A stretch of DNA of 64,000 nt, from NCBI GenBank assembly GCA_020636835.1, contig JACJXC010000005.1, forward strand, positions 186,001 through 250,000, read 5' to 3'. The notes below the pieces were generated by a model, which was not told the DNA's origin, made no database searches, and saw nothing but the letters and a program-made list of their open reading frames with translations. This DNA is from Bacteroidales bacterium (GTDB lineage: Bacteria; Bacteroidota; Bacteroidia; Bacteroidales; Tenuifilaceae). Below are positions 63,815-64,000 of the stretch, one piece after another (positions within the stretch are counted from its first letter, which is position 1; each line of letters opens with the position of its first letter). The position numbers and the translations under genes are program-made.

Positions 63815-64000
63815 ATGGGCGATTTTAACACATTCCTCAATTTCCTTAAACTTGTTGTTGTTACCACATTCAGCCAGTTGGCTTGGCTTTTGGGATTGCT
63901 TTTTATTTTCGGTTTGATACTTTACATTTTTGCACGCTTTACCCGTGTTACATACGTTAAAACGGCAGGCACAACGCTCGATATTGTTATTACAGGTTGG
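63815..64000 (+). CDS. Membrane protein, partial (N-terminal 62 residues)
   Basis: The frame from ATG 63815 is open to the window edge. It encodes a short polar start, a membrane helix (about 22-42, LAWLLGLLFIFGLILYIFA) and the stretch TYVKTAGTTLDIVITGW. I have a weak recollection of Bacteroidota proteins that continue from such a TGW with a membrane-protease HExxH-type motif, but that part lies outside the window. The family is not established. Confidence 0.65.
   Translation, partial: MGDFNTFLNFLKLVVVTTFSQLAWLLGLLFIFGLILYIFARFTRVTYVKTAGTTLDIVITGW

Noticed and set aside
1..64000. CRISPR array, prophage, IS element, tRNA or rRNA
   Set aside because: No regularly spaced direct repeats, transposase, integrase, terminal inverted repeats or cloverleaf patterns were recognised when reading both strands.

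Overview
The window looks like chromosomal DNA of an anaerobic member of the Bacteroidota, probably of the Bacteroidales/Marinilabiliales type. It carries TonB-dependent receptors with N-terminal carboxypeptidase-regulatory domains, a gingipain-type peptidase with a type IX secretion (Por) tail, a lipoprotein with an acidic surface-export signal after its cysteine, and promoters of the Bacteroidota form TAnnTTTG. It also carries soluble multi-PAS kinases and an oxygen-sensitive indolepyruvate:ferredoxin oxidoreductase. I see no IS element, phage, CRISPR array, rRNA or tRNA. Two genes are cut by the window edges: a PAS/GAF sensor at the left (minus strand) and a small membrane protein at the right.

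Layout. 1-4.5 kb: partial PAS sensor, a ribbon-helix-helix protein and a TonB receptor. 4.6-8.2 kb: a phosphatase-like protein whose catalytic Cys is Ser, YjbQ, and iorAB. 8.3-9.8 kb: a LytS/LytTR two-component pair. 10.1-12.3 kb: a phosphate transporter fused to a PhoU-like domain. 12.6-18.7 kb: a signalling operon (eight-PAS kinase, receiver, hybrid kinase). 18.8-20.2 kb: an OmpR/PhoB-type regulator divergent from a small secreted beta-sandwich protein. 20.3-23.6 kb: YwqK-like, SDR, VOC and nitroreductase genes. 24.2-28.4 kb: a surface lipoprotein and TonB receptor pair. 28.6-33.2 kb: a SIMPL protein and the C25 peptidase. 33.7-42.7 kb: ornithine aminotransferase, two lipoprotein metallopeptidases, a GNAT, a MutS-family ATPase and a TorF-like outer-membrane protein. 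42.8-47.5 kb: chemoreceptor, phosphofructokinase and a TlpA-like protein. 47.7-57.0 kb: YyaL-like, an unknown membrane-anchored protein, class IV aminotransferase plus omega-amidase, a hybrid kinase and a TPR-SpoIIE phosphatase. 57.3-61.3 kb: a minus-strand group of asparaginase, membrane protein, D-threonine-aldolase-like enzyme and M64 peptidase. 61.8-64 kb: an LtaS-like transferase and the partial right-edge gene.

The strongest new signal is regulatory. Four promoters carry hexamers resembling TTAACA repeated every 11 bp, and in all four the repeats sit in one register (26, 37, 48, 59 or 70 bp) upstream of a TAnnTTTG-like -7 element. They drive the phosphate transporter (10093), the PhoB-like regulator itself (19514), the divergent small secreted protein (19839) and the lipoprotein/TonB pair (24216). 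The pattern resembles a Pho box, including the TTAACA-N5-TTAACA form known from Bacillus PhoP. I infer that the window holds an autoregulated phosphate-starvation regulon of a Bacteroidota, including a surface lipoprotein/TonB uptake system of unknown substrate.

Other points of note are dispersed intergenic hairpin repeats with AGA/AGC/GCT loops, a 23-bp repeat present in two inverted copies, pyrophosphate-type residues in the phosphofructokinase, and an IorA that stops where a ferredoxin domain would begin.
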